Part shown: in pieces, positions 8,364 to 17,110 of the stretch
Numbering within the stretch: position 1 is the first letter of the stretch
Layout of the letters: each line of letters opens with the position of its first letter
Assembly (NCBI GenBank): GCA_964562985.1
Contig: CAZLWE010000040.1
Location: forward strand, 1 to 30,329
Length of the DNA: 30,329 bases
DNA from: SHLQ01 sp964562985
GTDB lineage: Bacteria; Actinomycetota; Acidimicrobiia; Acidimicrobiales; SHLQ01
Reading direction: 5' to 3'
The notes under the pieces: generated by a model
Databases searched by the model: none
What the model saw: the letters and a program-made list of their open reading frames with translations, nothing else
Told to the model about the DNA's origin: nothing
Position numbers and translations under genes: made by a program

Positions 8364-9752
8364 CTAGCGCACCCAGATATTCCCGGCCAGTGGTTTCGTG
8401 GGGATCTCTGGCGGGACCAAGATGGGGGCAGAAACACTGCTATTTCCGCCTTTCGCCTTCGCCAAGTACATCGCCGCGTCGGCCCGACGAATCGCGTGTT
8501 CGACGACCTCACCAGCCGCGACCACCACCAAACCAATCGAGGCCTGGACGACGAAGTCGTGATCCTGTGAGGTGACCCTCCGCTCCAGACTCTTGAGCCA
8601 ATCGCGGGTCAGGCGCTCTCCGTCATTGATCGTGGCTCCCGGCAACCAACCGACAAATTCATCGCCGCCAAGACGGGCAAGCACGGCTTCTAGTGGCGCT
8701 GCCTTTTTCAACCTCCGCGAAGCCGCGGCGAGGGCATCGTCTCCAGCTGCGTGGCCGTGCTCGTTGTTGATCGAGGAGAAGTTGTCCAGGTCGGCGACGA
8801 AGACCACACCGCTGGTCGCGTCTTTAGTGGCCTCAACGAAACCGCGGCGGTTGAGCAACCCGGTCAACGAGTCGTGATCGGCGGCCCATTGCAGCGCTGA
8901 ATTCAAGCGGTATCGCATTGCGGCAGCGTGCATGACTTCAGCAACTGAGCCATACACCAGCCATTCGTGGCTGGTTGGGGTGGTGTCCCACGGACGAATC
9001 ACTTCGAGGTAGCCAAGGCAACTCTCCTGGTCATTGAACATCGGAAAGACCACTCGTCGAGGCGTAGCTGGATCGTGTTGGCCGTGCTGGCCGTCTCCGG
9101 TGCGCACTTGCGTGCGTCGTTCGTCGACAGCTTCCGGAGCGCGCTGACCTGCCAGTGCGTTTGCAACCACCAGTTCGCCAGTGAAGCTTCTCGCCGGAAA
9201 TACCATTGGCCTGCCCTCATCAGCGAAGATCGTCACACAAATCGCGGCGCCGTTGAATTGTCGATCGGTGAGATCTTGCACCGCGTCGGCAACACCGCCG
9301 AGCGAAAAGCTGCCGCCGAGTTCTCGGACCGCGCGGCCAAGATCGCGTGCGAGCTCGGCCGAACGCAGCTCAGCGCTGATCTCGTGGAGGCGCATGATGA
9401 TCAGACCATCGTCATGCGGGGCGTTGGCAACCTCCACGCCGAAACCTTCATAGCCGAAGCGATCCTTCATGCGGATGAGTGCTTGACCACCCGGGGCTTG
9501 CGGGCTTCGATCCAAGCGTTCCCGACACTCGATAACACGCGCTCGGTCCCGCGGATGCACGAGGCCGAGGGCGTTGGTGCCAATGAGCGCGGTGGCGTCG
9601 TAGCCACTACGCCGAGCCAACGAGTCTGTGAGCGCGACGATGTGAAATTGACGGTCCAGTACGACCGCCCCAACACACGAGTCCGGCCATCCGACCGTGA
9701 CCAGATTCCAATCAGTCCCCACCATTGGCTCCACTTTCACTATTCGGGACAT
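8364..9752 (-). CDS. PAS and GGDEF domain protein (probable diguanylate cyclase)
   Basis: Probably makes the second messenger c-di-GMP from two GTP. The 462 residues contain an N-terminal PAS-like sensor domain (about 15-135), a middle region (about 140-290) that may be a divergent GAF, and a C-terminal GGDEF domain with intact LARLGGDEFVGW at 362-366. The product-inhibition I-site (RxxD five residues before GGDEF) is absent and reads PLEA. There is no membrane segment, so it should be a soluble sensor. The start is ATG at 9752 with a weak GGG upstream. Its signal is unknown. It lies upstream of fxsA on the same strand and is divergent from selA. Enzymatic activity is inferred from the intact signature motif. 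Confidence 0.9.
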   Translation of the reverse strand: MSRIVKVEPMVGTDWNLVTVGWPDSCVGAVVLDRQFHIVALTDSLARRSGYDATALIGTNALGLVHPRDRARVIECRERLDRSPQAPGGQALIRMKDRFGYEGFGVEVANAPHDDGLIIMRLHEISAELRSAELARDLGRAVRELGGSFSLGGVADAVQDLTDRQFNGAAICVTIFADEGRPMVFPARSFTGELVVANALAGQRAPEAVDERRTQVRTGDGQHGQHDPATPRRVVFPMFNDQESCLGYLEVIRPWDTTPTSHEWLVYGSVAEVMHAAAMRYRLNSALQWAADHDSLTGLLNRRGFVEATKDATSGVVFVADLDNFSSINNEHGHAAGDDALAAASRRLKKAAPLEAVLARLGGDEFVGWLPGATINDGERLTRDWLKSLERRVTSQDHDFVVQASIGLVVVAAGEVVEHAIRRADAAMYLAKAKGGNSSVSAPILVPPEIPTKPLAGNIWVR

Positions 9753-9841
9753 CCCGCATTCCCTATATCGATTTACGGAACATAGGTGAAGGGTCTAAAG
9801 CATGTTGTCGACACTTCCAGCCCGGGCCGTAAGCTAGCGAC

Positions 9842-11134
9842 GTGAGTGACGAAGCGAAGGCGCCGAACACAAAACGCCCGCCCTCGGTGGACAAGCTCGC
9901 CCGTGAAATTGCTGACGTGGAGATACCCCAACCGCTCCTCGTCGATGCTGCACGTCAGGCGATCGCCGATGGTGATCCCGATTCCGCTCGAAGGTACGCC
10001 CATCAAATGCAGCGTGCGTTGCTCAGCCGGGTCGTCAACGCCACCGGCACCCTTTTGCACACCAACCTTGGACGGGCACCAAACGGTGTGCACCAAGATG
10101 CAGGCTTTCGCAATCTCGAACTCGACATAGAAACGGGAGAACGCGGCTCTCGTCAAGGCGCCGTTCCGGGTCTTTTCGCACGGCTCTGCGGAGCCGAATC
10201 GGCGATGGTCGTGAACAACTGCGCCTCCGCGGTGATGTTGATCCTTGCGGCGTTGGCACGTGACCGAGGTGTCGCCGTCTCCCGTGGCGAGCTCGTGGAG
10301 ATCGGCGGCGGCTTTCGCGTTCCCGAGGTCATGGAGCAGAGCGGCGCGAAACTCGTAGAGGTCGGCACCACCAATCGAACCCGGGTTGCCGACTTTCGCG
10401 CCAAGATCGACGATCCGTCGACCGACATCGCGTTACTGATGCAGATTCACCAGTCGAACTACAAGATCACCGGCTTCACCGAAATGCCGAGCACCAAGGG
10501 GCTTTCGTCGCTTGGAGTGCCCCTCGTGGCCGACATCGGCTCTGGCCTACTCGATGCCGCGTGCCCGTGGCTTCCAGAGGGGCCACCGACGTGGCTCAAA
10601 GACGAACCCGCCGCCAAACAAACCCTGGCCGACGGAGCCTCACTCGTCGCCTTCTCCGGAGACAAGCTTCTCGGCGGACCCCAAGCGGGCATCATCGCCG
10701 GAGATAAGGCACTCGTCGACGCGTGCAAGAAGCATCCTCTGGCGCGGGCATTGCGGCCTGGCGGACTCGTTCTGGCAGCGTTGCAAGACCTCGCAATCGC
10801 CTACCTCAACCGGGATCACGCCGCGATCCCCTTCTGGGCGATGGTTGCTGCTTCCCTCGACGGACTACAGCAGCGCGCCGAAGCGATCGTGGCCGAATCA
10901 GGTCTGGGCACGGTGGTCGAGACAAGGGCCGTGCCGGGTGGTGGAACACTTCCGACCGTAGAGATTCCCTCGTTCGGCATCGCCCTCAGCGGTGACAGCC
11001 GAAAGCAACTGCGGGACGCCCCGCTTCCGGTCATGGCACGTATCACGGAGGACACGACGTTCCTCGACCTCCGCTCGGTCGACCCAGCCGACGACACCGC
11101 GATAATCGCCGCCCTGTCAGCGCTCTCGCAATGA
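9842..11134 (+). CDS. selA: L-seryl-tRNA(Sec) selenium transferase SelA
   Basis: A PLP enzyme that converts Ser-tRNA(Sec) to Sec-tRNA(Sec) using selenophosphate. The 430 residues start at a GTG. The PLP-binding lysine is K275 in AFSGDKLLGGPQAG. Other family stretches are the N-terminal VVNATGTLLHTNLGRAP, VNNCASAVMLILAAL and ELVEIGGGFRVPEVMEQSGA. It overlaps selB by 4 bp (ATGA), so translation of the two is probably coupled. This pair commits the organism to selenocysteine insertion, yet no tRNA-Sec (selC), selD or recognisable selenoprotein is visible in this window, so these must lie elsewhere. Confidence 0.96.
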   Translation: MSDEAKAPNTKRPPSVDKLAREIADVEIPQPLLVDAARQAIADGDPDSARRYAHQMQRALLSRVVNATGTLLHTNLGRAPNGVHQDAGFRNLELDIETGERGSRQGAVPGLFARLCGAESAMVVNNCASAVMLILAALARDRGVAVSRGELVEIGGGFRVPEVMEQSGAKLVEVGTTNRTRVADFRAKIDDPSTDIALLMQIHQSNYKITGFTEMPSTKGLSSLGVPLVADIGSGLLDAACPWLPEGPPTWLKDEPAAKQTLADGASLVAFSGDKLLGGPQAGIIAGDKALVDACKKHPLARALRPGGLVLAALQDLAIAYLNRDHAAIPFWAMVAASLDGLQQRAEAIVAESGLGTVVETRAVPGGGTLPTVEIPSFGIALSGDSRKQLRDAPLPVMARITEDTTFLDLRSVDPADDTAIIAALSALSQ

Positions 11135-12849
11135 GCGTCGTCTCGACTGCGGGCCATGTCGATCACGGCAAGTCGACGCTCGTGCGTGTGCTCACAGGAA
11201 CCGACCCCGACCGGTTTGCCGAGGAGAAAGAGCGTGGGCTCACCATCGACCTGGGCTTTGCATCAACGAAGCTTCCGAGCGGCAAGGTCTTGTCGTTGGT
11301 CGACGTGCCTGGCCACATTCGCTTTCTGAAGAACATGTTGGCCGGCGTCGGGGCGGTCGATGCCTGCCTGTTCGTCGTGGATGCCAACGAGGGTTGGAAG
11401 CCCCAGACCGAAGAGCACCTCCGCATCCTCGACCTACTTGGAGTCGATCGGGGCGTCGTCGCGCTCACGAAGGTCGGCCTCGCAGACGAAGACCTGGTGG
11501 AACTGGCATTGCTCGACGTCGAGGAACGTGTCGAGGGCACCTTCCTCGAAGGCGCTCCGGTGGTGCCCGTCGACTCGCTCGATGGCACAGGAATCGATGA
11601 CCTCAAGGCCACGCTCGACGAGCTCCTCGCCACCACCCCCGACGCCCAGGACCGAGGCACGCCGCGGCTCTGGGTAGACCGCGCGTTCTCGGCCAAAGGT
11701 TCGGGCACGGTCGTAACCGGCACGCTGACCGGAGGCCGCGTGCGTGTCGACGATGCGATGGTCGTGCTGCCCACGAGCCGCGACGTTCGAGTACGGGCAC
11801 TACAAAGCCTCCACGCCGAACGTACAAAGGTCGGCCCAGGTCATCGCACCGCGATGAACCTGAGCGGTATTAGTCACGACCAGATCAAGCGCGGCGATGT
11901 CGTCGTCCGAGACGGCGAATGGCATCAGACATCGGTATTCGACGGTGCGCTCAGCGTCCTCGATTCGCTCGACCATGAGGTGTCGCGCCGGGGCGCCCAC
12001 CTGCTCTACCTCGGCGCGGGCGAACACGCGGTACGCATCCGCATCCTCGGCCCGGCGATTGCGCCCGGAGGCAAGGGCAACATCCGCGTCTATCTGCCGC
12101 ACGCGCTCCCGTTGCTGCCCGGCGACCGATTCATCCTTCGCGAAGCAGGCCGCTCCGAAACGATCGGTGGCGGCGAAGTACTCGACATCGATCCGCGAAC
12201 GAAGGCCTCGGAAGCGTCGCCGGATCGTTCTGTCGATCGCGTGATCGCTGAGCGGGGCTGGGTGAAAGTTGACGACTTGAAATTGCTAACGGGCGAAGTT
12301 CGTGAAGCCGACGTTGGCAACTGGGTGGTAGATCCGACGGCGCTCGCAGAAGCCGTTGAGGCGATTCGTGCAAAGGTGGAGGACGCCGGCTCGCTCGGGC
12401 TAGAGACCGCCGAGCTGTCCCCCGAGGAAAGGGCGACGCTCGAACTTCTGCACGATGTCAACGTCAGCGGCGGCCGAGCAACCATGCGCGAAGCCGCCGA
12501 TCCGCTCGCCGAGCACCCATTCGTTGCCGCGGTTCGGGCGTCACCGTTTGCCCCTCCCGGCCCCGACGGGATCGAGCGGGACGAGTTGCGCGAGTTGGTC
12601 CGCCGTGGACAACTCATTGTCGAAGACGGCCAGTACTTCGTGCCCGAAGCCGTGGACCAAGCGGCCGAACTGCTAGCGGACATGCTGGCCGAAAAACCCG
12701 AAGGCGTCACCGTCTCAGAGATCCGCCAGCGCATGGGCAACACCCGCAAGCACGCGATGCCGTTGCTGGCACGACTCGACGGCAGCGGCGTCACGCGCCG
12801 CCGAGAGAACCTACGCATCGCCGGACCACGGCTGCCGGCTCGGAACTAG
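11131..12849 (+). CDS. selB: Selenocysteine-specific elongation factor SelB
   Basis: A GTPase that delivers Sec-tRNA(Sec) to UGA codons marked by a SECIS hairpin. The 572 residues hold an EF-Tu-like G domain with GHVDHGKSTLV (about 7-17) and DVPGH, domains II and III (about 175-340), and a C-terminal winged-helix region (about 380-572) that reads the SECIS RNA. The end SEIRQRMGNTRKHAMPLL...GVTRRR is typical of the last winged helix. One oddity: the guanine-recognition NKxD motif reads T113-K114-V115-G116, with Gly instead of Asp (codon GGC, one base from GAC). This could weaken guanine specificity or be a sequencing error. It is co-transcribed with selA. Confidence 0.95.
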   Translation: MSVVSTAGHVDHGKSTLVRVLTGTDPDRFAEEKERGLTIDLGFASTKLPSGKVLSLVDVPGHIRFLKNMLAGVGAVDACLFVVDANEGWKPQTEEHLRILDLLGVDRGVVALTKVGLADEDLVELALLDVEERVEGTFLEGAPVVPVDSLDGTGIDDLKATLDELLATTPDAQDRGTPRLWVDRAFSAKGSGTVVTGTLTGGRVRVDDAMVVLPTSRDVRVRALQSLHAERTKVGPGHRTAMNLSGISHDQIKRGDVVVRDGEWHQTSVFDGALSVLDSLDHEVSRRGAHLLYLGAGEHAVRIRILGPAIAPGGKGNIRVYLPHALPLLPGDRFILREAGRSETIGGGEVLDIDPRTKASEASPDRSVDRVIAERGWVKVDDLKLLTGEVREADVGNWVVDPTALAEAVEAIRAKVEDAGSLGLETAELSPEERATLELLHDVNVSGGRATMREAADPLAEHPFVAAVRASPFAPPGPDGIERDELRELVRRGQLIVEDGQYFVPEAVDQAAELLADMLAEKPEGVTVSEIRQRMGNTRKHAMPLLARLDGSGVTRRRENLRIAGPRLPARN

Positions 12850-12917
12850 CTCGATATCTGCACCGCGTCGGCATACCTTGCCGATCCGGTAAAGGCGACG
12901 ACACCAGCAATATGAGC

Positions 12918-13181
12918 CTAGATGAGGACTCGACGTTCCTGTTCGCTCAGTCCACCCCACACGCCGTGTGGTTCACGAATCTCCAGTGCGTACTCACGGC
13001 AGGAGACCATGACCGGACATGCAGAGCAGATCTCCTTGGCTCGCGCTTCACGAGCGAGTTTCTCGCGTTTGCGTTCAGTCGTTGTTGGAGGAAAAAACAC
13101 ATTTCCCAACGGACCGCGGCATGCCGCGCTTTCCTGCCAATGCAGTTCGCCAATAGGTGTTTCAGTTTGCTGTGCCGCCAT
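12918..13181 (-). CDS. WhiB-family Fe-S transcription regulator
   Basis: An actinobacteria-specific small regulator that binds a [4Fe-4S] cluster and works with the principal sigma factor. The 87 residues have the four cluster cysteines at C21, C52, C55 and C61 (ICSACPVMVSC) and the G(V/I)WGG turn (GVWGG, about 73-77) that contacts sigma. The C-terminal basic tail is short (ERRVLI), so DNA binding may be weak. The start is well supported by GGAGG about 7 nt before the ATG. It is convergent with selB across 68 bp and stands alone, with about 80 bp upstream to the next gene. Which WhiB subclass it belongs to needs phylogeny. Confidence 0.95.
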   Translation of the reverse strand: MAAQQTETPIGELHWQESAACRGPLGNVFFPPTTTERKREKLAREARAKEICSACPVMVSCREYALEIREPHGVWGGLSEQERRVLI

Positions 13182-13268
13182 GGCTTCGCCTCCTTAGAGC
13201 GAACCTAGGCGCGACTAGCACCGCGAAACAAGGGGCAATTTCAGACAAATTGGGGTTTTGGGCGTTAT

Positions 13269-14687
13269 CTACTCCGAGGTTGACGATGCAACTGGCCCAA
13301 TGGCCTCGTCAGCAACATCAGCAGCAAACTCCTCAGCGTCCCCAAGCTCAGAGTCATCCGAATTACGACGCTTTTCGCGGTAGTCGATAGCGCCTCCGAC
13401 CTCGGGTTCGACCTCGAGCAACAGGCCGTCGACCTCGATGACGCGAGCCCGTTCACCGACGGCGAGCGGCGTGGCGCGGTTCGTACGGGCTCGCCACGGC
13501 GCACCGCGCAAGGTAACGACCCCGTCTGGGTCGACCGCTTCGACGACATCGCCGACCTCTCCGATCATCCACTCGCGGCCGATGGTCGGGGTCGAGAACC
13601 GTGTTCGAACCATTGCGGGCATTCCCGACAGCATCGCCATGTTCACGCCAACGATGCCGACTACGAACGGCAACCAACCAATGTCGTGGCCGGGGATCAA
13701 GAAGATCGAGCCAATGATCGAAAAGACGACTCCGACACCGCTCCAAAACGCCTGGATCCCCGATTGCACATCGATCGCGAAGCCCATGAATGCGATCACC
13801 AAGAGCGCGACGGCCCACCCGCGAGCATCGAGGATGGCCAGCCCATAGGACCCAGCCAAGACAGAACCCGCGCCCAACACGCCAGCGATGCCGACACCAG
13901 CGGTGAACAGCTCGAACACGAGTAGCCCGAGGCCAATGATGAAGAGCAGATACGCAACAGGTGGCGAGGCGAACGTATGGAACTGCTGGTCGATCAGTGG
14001 AAGGGTCACGAACCTCGTAGGCGATACCGGAATGCGAGTTGCATCGGCATCATCAGCGAGGACCGAGCCATTCGGGAGCGTGTCGCCAGCTTGAAGAATG
14101 TCGTCCTCGAACCCGGGCAACTCCAGCAGGTGGTTCAAGATCACGGGAGCATCCTGGATCGAGAGTGACCTGTCTTCAAGACCGATCGCGAGGAGCTCGT
14201 CATACCCGACGACCTCACCGGCGAAACCACCTTCGAGGACGCTGACGAAGGGGCTGTCGAGCGCTGCGCCCTCCAGCACCGATTCACCAAAGTCGCCGAT
14301 CTCCGATCCCGGGGAGATCCCTATTCGACTCGCGGCGAGTGCAATCTGTCCAGCACGCCCGAGTGCGCGGCCGTTGCCCGATGGTCCCAGCCATACCGAC
14401 ACGGGAACCTCGAACTCGGCAATGCGGGTCGCGAGCGCCGCGACTTCTTCATCGCTAATCGCCGCACCGACACTCTCCATCTGCAAGATCACGCCCGCTG
14501 CGCCGTTGGCTTCGCTCTCCGCCAGGGAGCGCTCAATGAAGTCCGCGGTGACCGGGTCGATCAACCCGTTGACCTCGATGACATCGAAAGTCCCACCGAA
14601 CTGCGGTGGGTTTGACTGCGCGTTTGCTGGCGCAGCCGTAAGAATAAGGGCGGCGAGCAACAGCACGCCGGCTACGAACCGTCGCAT
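13269..14687 (-). CDS. NfeD-family membrane protein with ClpP-class domain
   Basis: Related to NfeD/SppA-like membrane proteases and to membrane-domain organisers. The ATG at 14687, with AAAGG 5 nt upstream, gives 472 residues. There is a signal peptide (about 1-24, ending ANA), a ClpP/crotonase-like domain (about 30-220), four or so membrane helices (about 255-370) and a C-terminal OB-fold NfeD domain starting near GREWMIGEVG. The usual catalytic serine motif (xxSAG) reads LGRAG, with R111 where the serine should be, so protease activity looks lost. It is divergent from the ArsA-like gene, with only 8 bp between the two start codons, so promoter elements must overlap the opposing coding sequence. 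Confidence 0.88.
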   Translation of the reverse strand: MRRFVAGVLLLAALILTAAPANAQSNPPQFGGTFDVIEVNGLIDPVTADFIERSLAESEANGAAGVILQMESVGAAISDEEVAALATRIAEFEVPVSVWLGPSGNGRALGRAGQIALAASRIGISPGSEIGDFGESVLEGAALDSPFVSVLEGGFAGEVVGYDELLAIGLEDRSLSIQDAPVILNHLLELPGFEDDILQAGDTLPNGSVLADDADATRIPVSPTRFVTLPLIDQQFHTFASPPVAYLLFIIGLGLLVFELFTAGVGIAGVLGAGSVLAGSYGLAILDARGWAVALLVIAFMGFAIDVQSGIQAFWSGVGVVFSIIGSIFLIPGHDIGWLPFVVGIVGVNMAMLSGMPAMVRTRFSTPTIGREWMIGEVGDVVEAVDPDGVVTLRGAPWRARTNRATPLAVGERARVIEVDGLLLEVEPEVGGAIDYREKRRNSDDSELGDAEEFAADVADEAIGPVASSTSE

Positions 14688-14695
14688 GGTGACCT

Positions 14696-16636
14696 TTGGA
14701 ACTCGAAGTAAGCGATTTTCAGTACCCATATCCGCTCCTCATCATCGCGGGAAAGGGTGGCGTTGGGAAAACGGTACTCACCGCGGCCATAGGAACCGCC
14801 TCCGCGGAGGCTGGTCTTTCGACACTTATTGTCGAATTGGACGGTCAACGGCAACTTTTGCCGCTTTTGATCGACGATTTTGGGGAAATCGACGTTGGAC
14901 GCGACCCGGAGCCGGTCGAGATCTCTCCGAAGCTGTCCTGGGAAAGTCTGCACCCCGATCGTCTGCTCGCGGCCTGGTTGTCGGGGAAGAGCTTGGGACT
15001 CGTGTCAGATCGCCTGGAACGGACTGGAGCGTTGGAAGTCATCGCCACATCGGTCCCGGGGATCCGCGACGTACTGCTACTCGGGTACCTTCGGGCGATG
15101 CTGGAATCCGGTCGGTGGGACCGAATCGTTGTCGACGGTCCGGCGTCGGGCCGGGCCCGAGAACTGATGCGGGCTCCACGCCAGGTCGCCGAAGCGGCGA
15201 CCGATGGCCCGATTCATGATCAAGGCAAACGCGCCCACGAATTGTTAACCGACCATGATCGATGTGCGGCGGTGTTGGTCACGCTTGCCGAAGAGACTCC
15301 GGTCAACGAGACGATCGAAACGGCATTCGATATCGAAGATGATCCCGGCATTCGCCTCGGTGGCGTCGTCGTGAACCGGATCTTTCCATTCCGAGCGCCA
15401 CCGGCGAGCTTCGACTCTCACCCATTGGGTCCAGGAATTCGTGCCCGCCACGAGGCAAACGTTGCGAACGTTGCTCGGCTGGAAGAAGAGCTTCCGGTGC
15501 CGCGCCGGGAAACTCGGGAACAACCCGGCGGCATCCGCTCTCGTGCCGACATCGCCGTGCTCCTCGATCCCCCGGTAGAGACGGCACCACCGGCATTGGT
15601 AAAGGCGATCGAACAACACCCCAGCGCGATCGATGAGTTGCTGAAACGACCGGTCGTCGTGACGGTGGGAACGGGTGGAGTTGGCAAGACCACCATGAGC
15701 GCGGCCCTCGCCGCTCGCGCTGCACGGTCGGGAAAGTCCGTCGCGCTCGTCACGATCGATCCTGCGAAACGCCTGGTAGACGCCCTTGGACTCGAGACGC
15801 TCGACGACGATCTGCATCCAATTCCACTGGCGGAAGGCAACCTCGCCGCGACGATGCTCGATCCGGGACAAACCTTTGAGCGCGTGGTGCGTCGTCACGC
15901 GAGCGACGACGCACACGCAGAGCGAATCCTGCAATCGCGGTTGGCGCACCAGCTGACCGGATCGCTGTCGGGGATGACCGAGTACATGGCGGTGGAACGC
16001 CTGTGGGAACTCCATACCGACCCGTCGATCGATCTGGTGGTCGTAGATACGCCGCCTTCCTCGGATGCATTGGCCTTCCTCGACGCGCCAACGCTCTTGG
16101 CTCGACTGCTCGACAACCGGATGTACCAAGTCCTTGTCCACGGAAACAAACGCTCCATTATTGACCGCGCAATCGGTGGCCTGGTGTCCCAACTTGTATC
16201 GGTCGTGGGTGGCGCTGTGGTGCGCGACGCGGTCGCGTTCTTTCAGAGCTTCGCGGGAATCGAGGGTGGCTTCCGCGAGCGCGGGGACCACATTCATGAT
16301 CTGCTGCGCAGCGACTCCACCGGCGTCGCGCTGATCGCGTCGCCCACAGGCTCGTCATTGCAAAGCGCCAAGGCCTTTCACGCCCAACTAGTTGAGGCTG
16401 GAGTGACCCCCGATGTAACGATCATCAACCGATGCACTCCGGCGGTGCCAGCGGCGGGTCGATCAAAGGAGAGCAAAGCAATCGTCGAGCACCTTCGCCG
16501 AAAGCGATCTGGCGAGTACGGCAACATGAGCGAATATGCGTCGACTTCGAACATCCCGCTCGTTCTTGTAGATGATCTTCCACTTCCGGTCACCGACCTC
16601 GAAAGCGTGATTGCGCTGGCCGAGCAGATCTCGTAG
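14696..16636 (+). CDS. Fused double ArsA/GET3-like ATPase
   Basis: A 646-residue protein with two ArsA-type P-loop ATPase halves in one chain. The first P-loop is AGKGGVGKT (A18-T26), close to the N-terminus. The second is GTGGVGKT (G325-T332), followed by TIDPAKRLVDALG and VVDTPPSSDALAFLD. The first half keeps the signature lysine (K20). In the second it is replaced by T326, and the switch region of the first half is altered (VVDGPASGRA). In mycobacteria two adjacent genes encode a comparable ATPase pair; here they form one ORF. No membrane partner such as ArsB is present, so arsenite export is unlikely. The start is TTG at 14696, because an in-frame stop lies at 14690. No good ribosome-binding site is seen. 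Confidence 0.9.
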   Translation: MELEVSDFQYPYPLLIIAGKGGVGKTVLTAAIGTASAEAGLSTLIVELDGQRQLLPLLIDDFGEIDVGRDPEPVEISPKLSWESLHPDRLLAAWLSGKSLGLVSDRLERTGALEVIATSVPGIRDVLLLGYLRAMLESGRWDRIVVDGPASGRARELMRAPRQVAEAATDGPIHDQGKRAHELLTDHDRCAAVLVTLAEETPVNETIETAFDIEDDPGIRLGGVVVNRIFPFRAPPASFDSHPLGPGIRARHEANVANVARLEEELPVPRRETREQPGGIRSRADIAVLLDPPVETAPPALVKAIEQHPSAIDELLKRPVVVTVGTGGVGKTTMSAALAARAARSGKSVALVTIDPAKRLVDALGLETLDDDLHPIPLAEGNLAATMLDPGQTFERVVRRHASDDAHAERILQSRLAHQLTGSLSGMTEYMAVERLWELHTDPSIDLVVVDTPPSSDALAFLDAPTLLARLLDNRMYQVLVHGNKRSIIDRAIGGLVSQLVSVVGGAVVRDAVAFFQSFAGIEGGFRERGDHIHDLLRSDSTGVALIASPTGSSLQSAKAFHAQLVEAGVTPDVTIINRCTPAVPAAGRSKESKAIVEHLRRKRSGEYGNMSEYASTSNIPLVLVDDLPLPVTDLESVIALAEQIS

Positions 16637-16644
16637 CGAGACCC

Positions 16645-16995
16645 TTACTCCTCTTCGTCGAGGGCCTCGAGAGCTTCTTCGAGTGACTCGGTCACCGGGA
16701 CAATTCGATCGAAGCCGGTGGTGTGGAGCAGCTTGTTCAGGCCAGCGGTTGTAGAAACCACCGCGACATCGCCGCCTCCTTCGCGTACACGACGAATCGC
16801 GCCGATGAGCGCTCCCAGGCCTGCCGAGTCCATAAACGGCACTTCGGAAAGGTCGATAATCAGCCAGCGAACATCATCGATATTGGAAAGCGTTTCGCGA
16901 AATTCACCGACCGTGTAAGCATCAACTTCTCCGCTAAGACGGCACAGGTGATATCCATCGCCCTCGTCGTTTGATTCGACGTTGATCTCAAGCAT
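16645..16995 (-). CDS. STAS-domain anti-sigma factor antagonist (RsbV/SpoIIAA type)
   Basis: A partner-switching protein that, when unphosphorylated, sequesters an anti-sigma kinase and frees a sigma factor. From the ATG at 16995 (GAGG 7 nt upstream) it has 116 residues, the full STAS length. The phosphorylation motif is VPFMDSAGLGALIGA, with S57 as the likely phosphorylated serine. The C-terminus is very acidic (EALEALDEEE). The frame stays open to 17163, but that extension overlaps the divergent receiver gene and does not look like STAS. No anti-sigma kinase or sigma gene lies in the window, so its partner is unknown. It is convergent with the ArsA-like gene, 8 bp apart. Confidence 0.92.
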   Translation of the reverse strand: MLEINVESNDEGDGYHLCRLSGEVDAYTVGEFRETLSNIDDVRWLIIDLSEVPFMDSAGLGALIGAIRRVREGGGDVAVVSTTAGLNKLLHTTGFDRIVPVTESLEEALEALDEEE

Positions 16996-17110
16996 GGAGA
17001 AACCTCGCAGTCCTAACCGATCGCCGTCACCGTAGTTCCGGCGAATATCAGATGGTAACCCGAAGCAACCTGTACGGCACCTAGAGGTCGGATTGATACG
17101 ATTTAGCAAT

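Noticed and set aside
15245..16297. 350-residue antisense frame inside the ArsA-like gene
   Set aside because: The sense frame has both P-loops and the expected switch motifs. The antisense frame shows no recognisable domain.
14696..16636. Arsenite-export ATPase (ArsA of an ars operon)
   Set aside because: No arsB, arsD or arsR gene is near, and the double P-loop form fits the actinobacterial ATPase pair rather than an ars operon.
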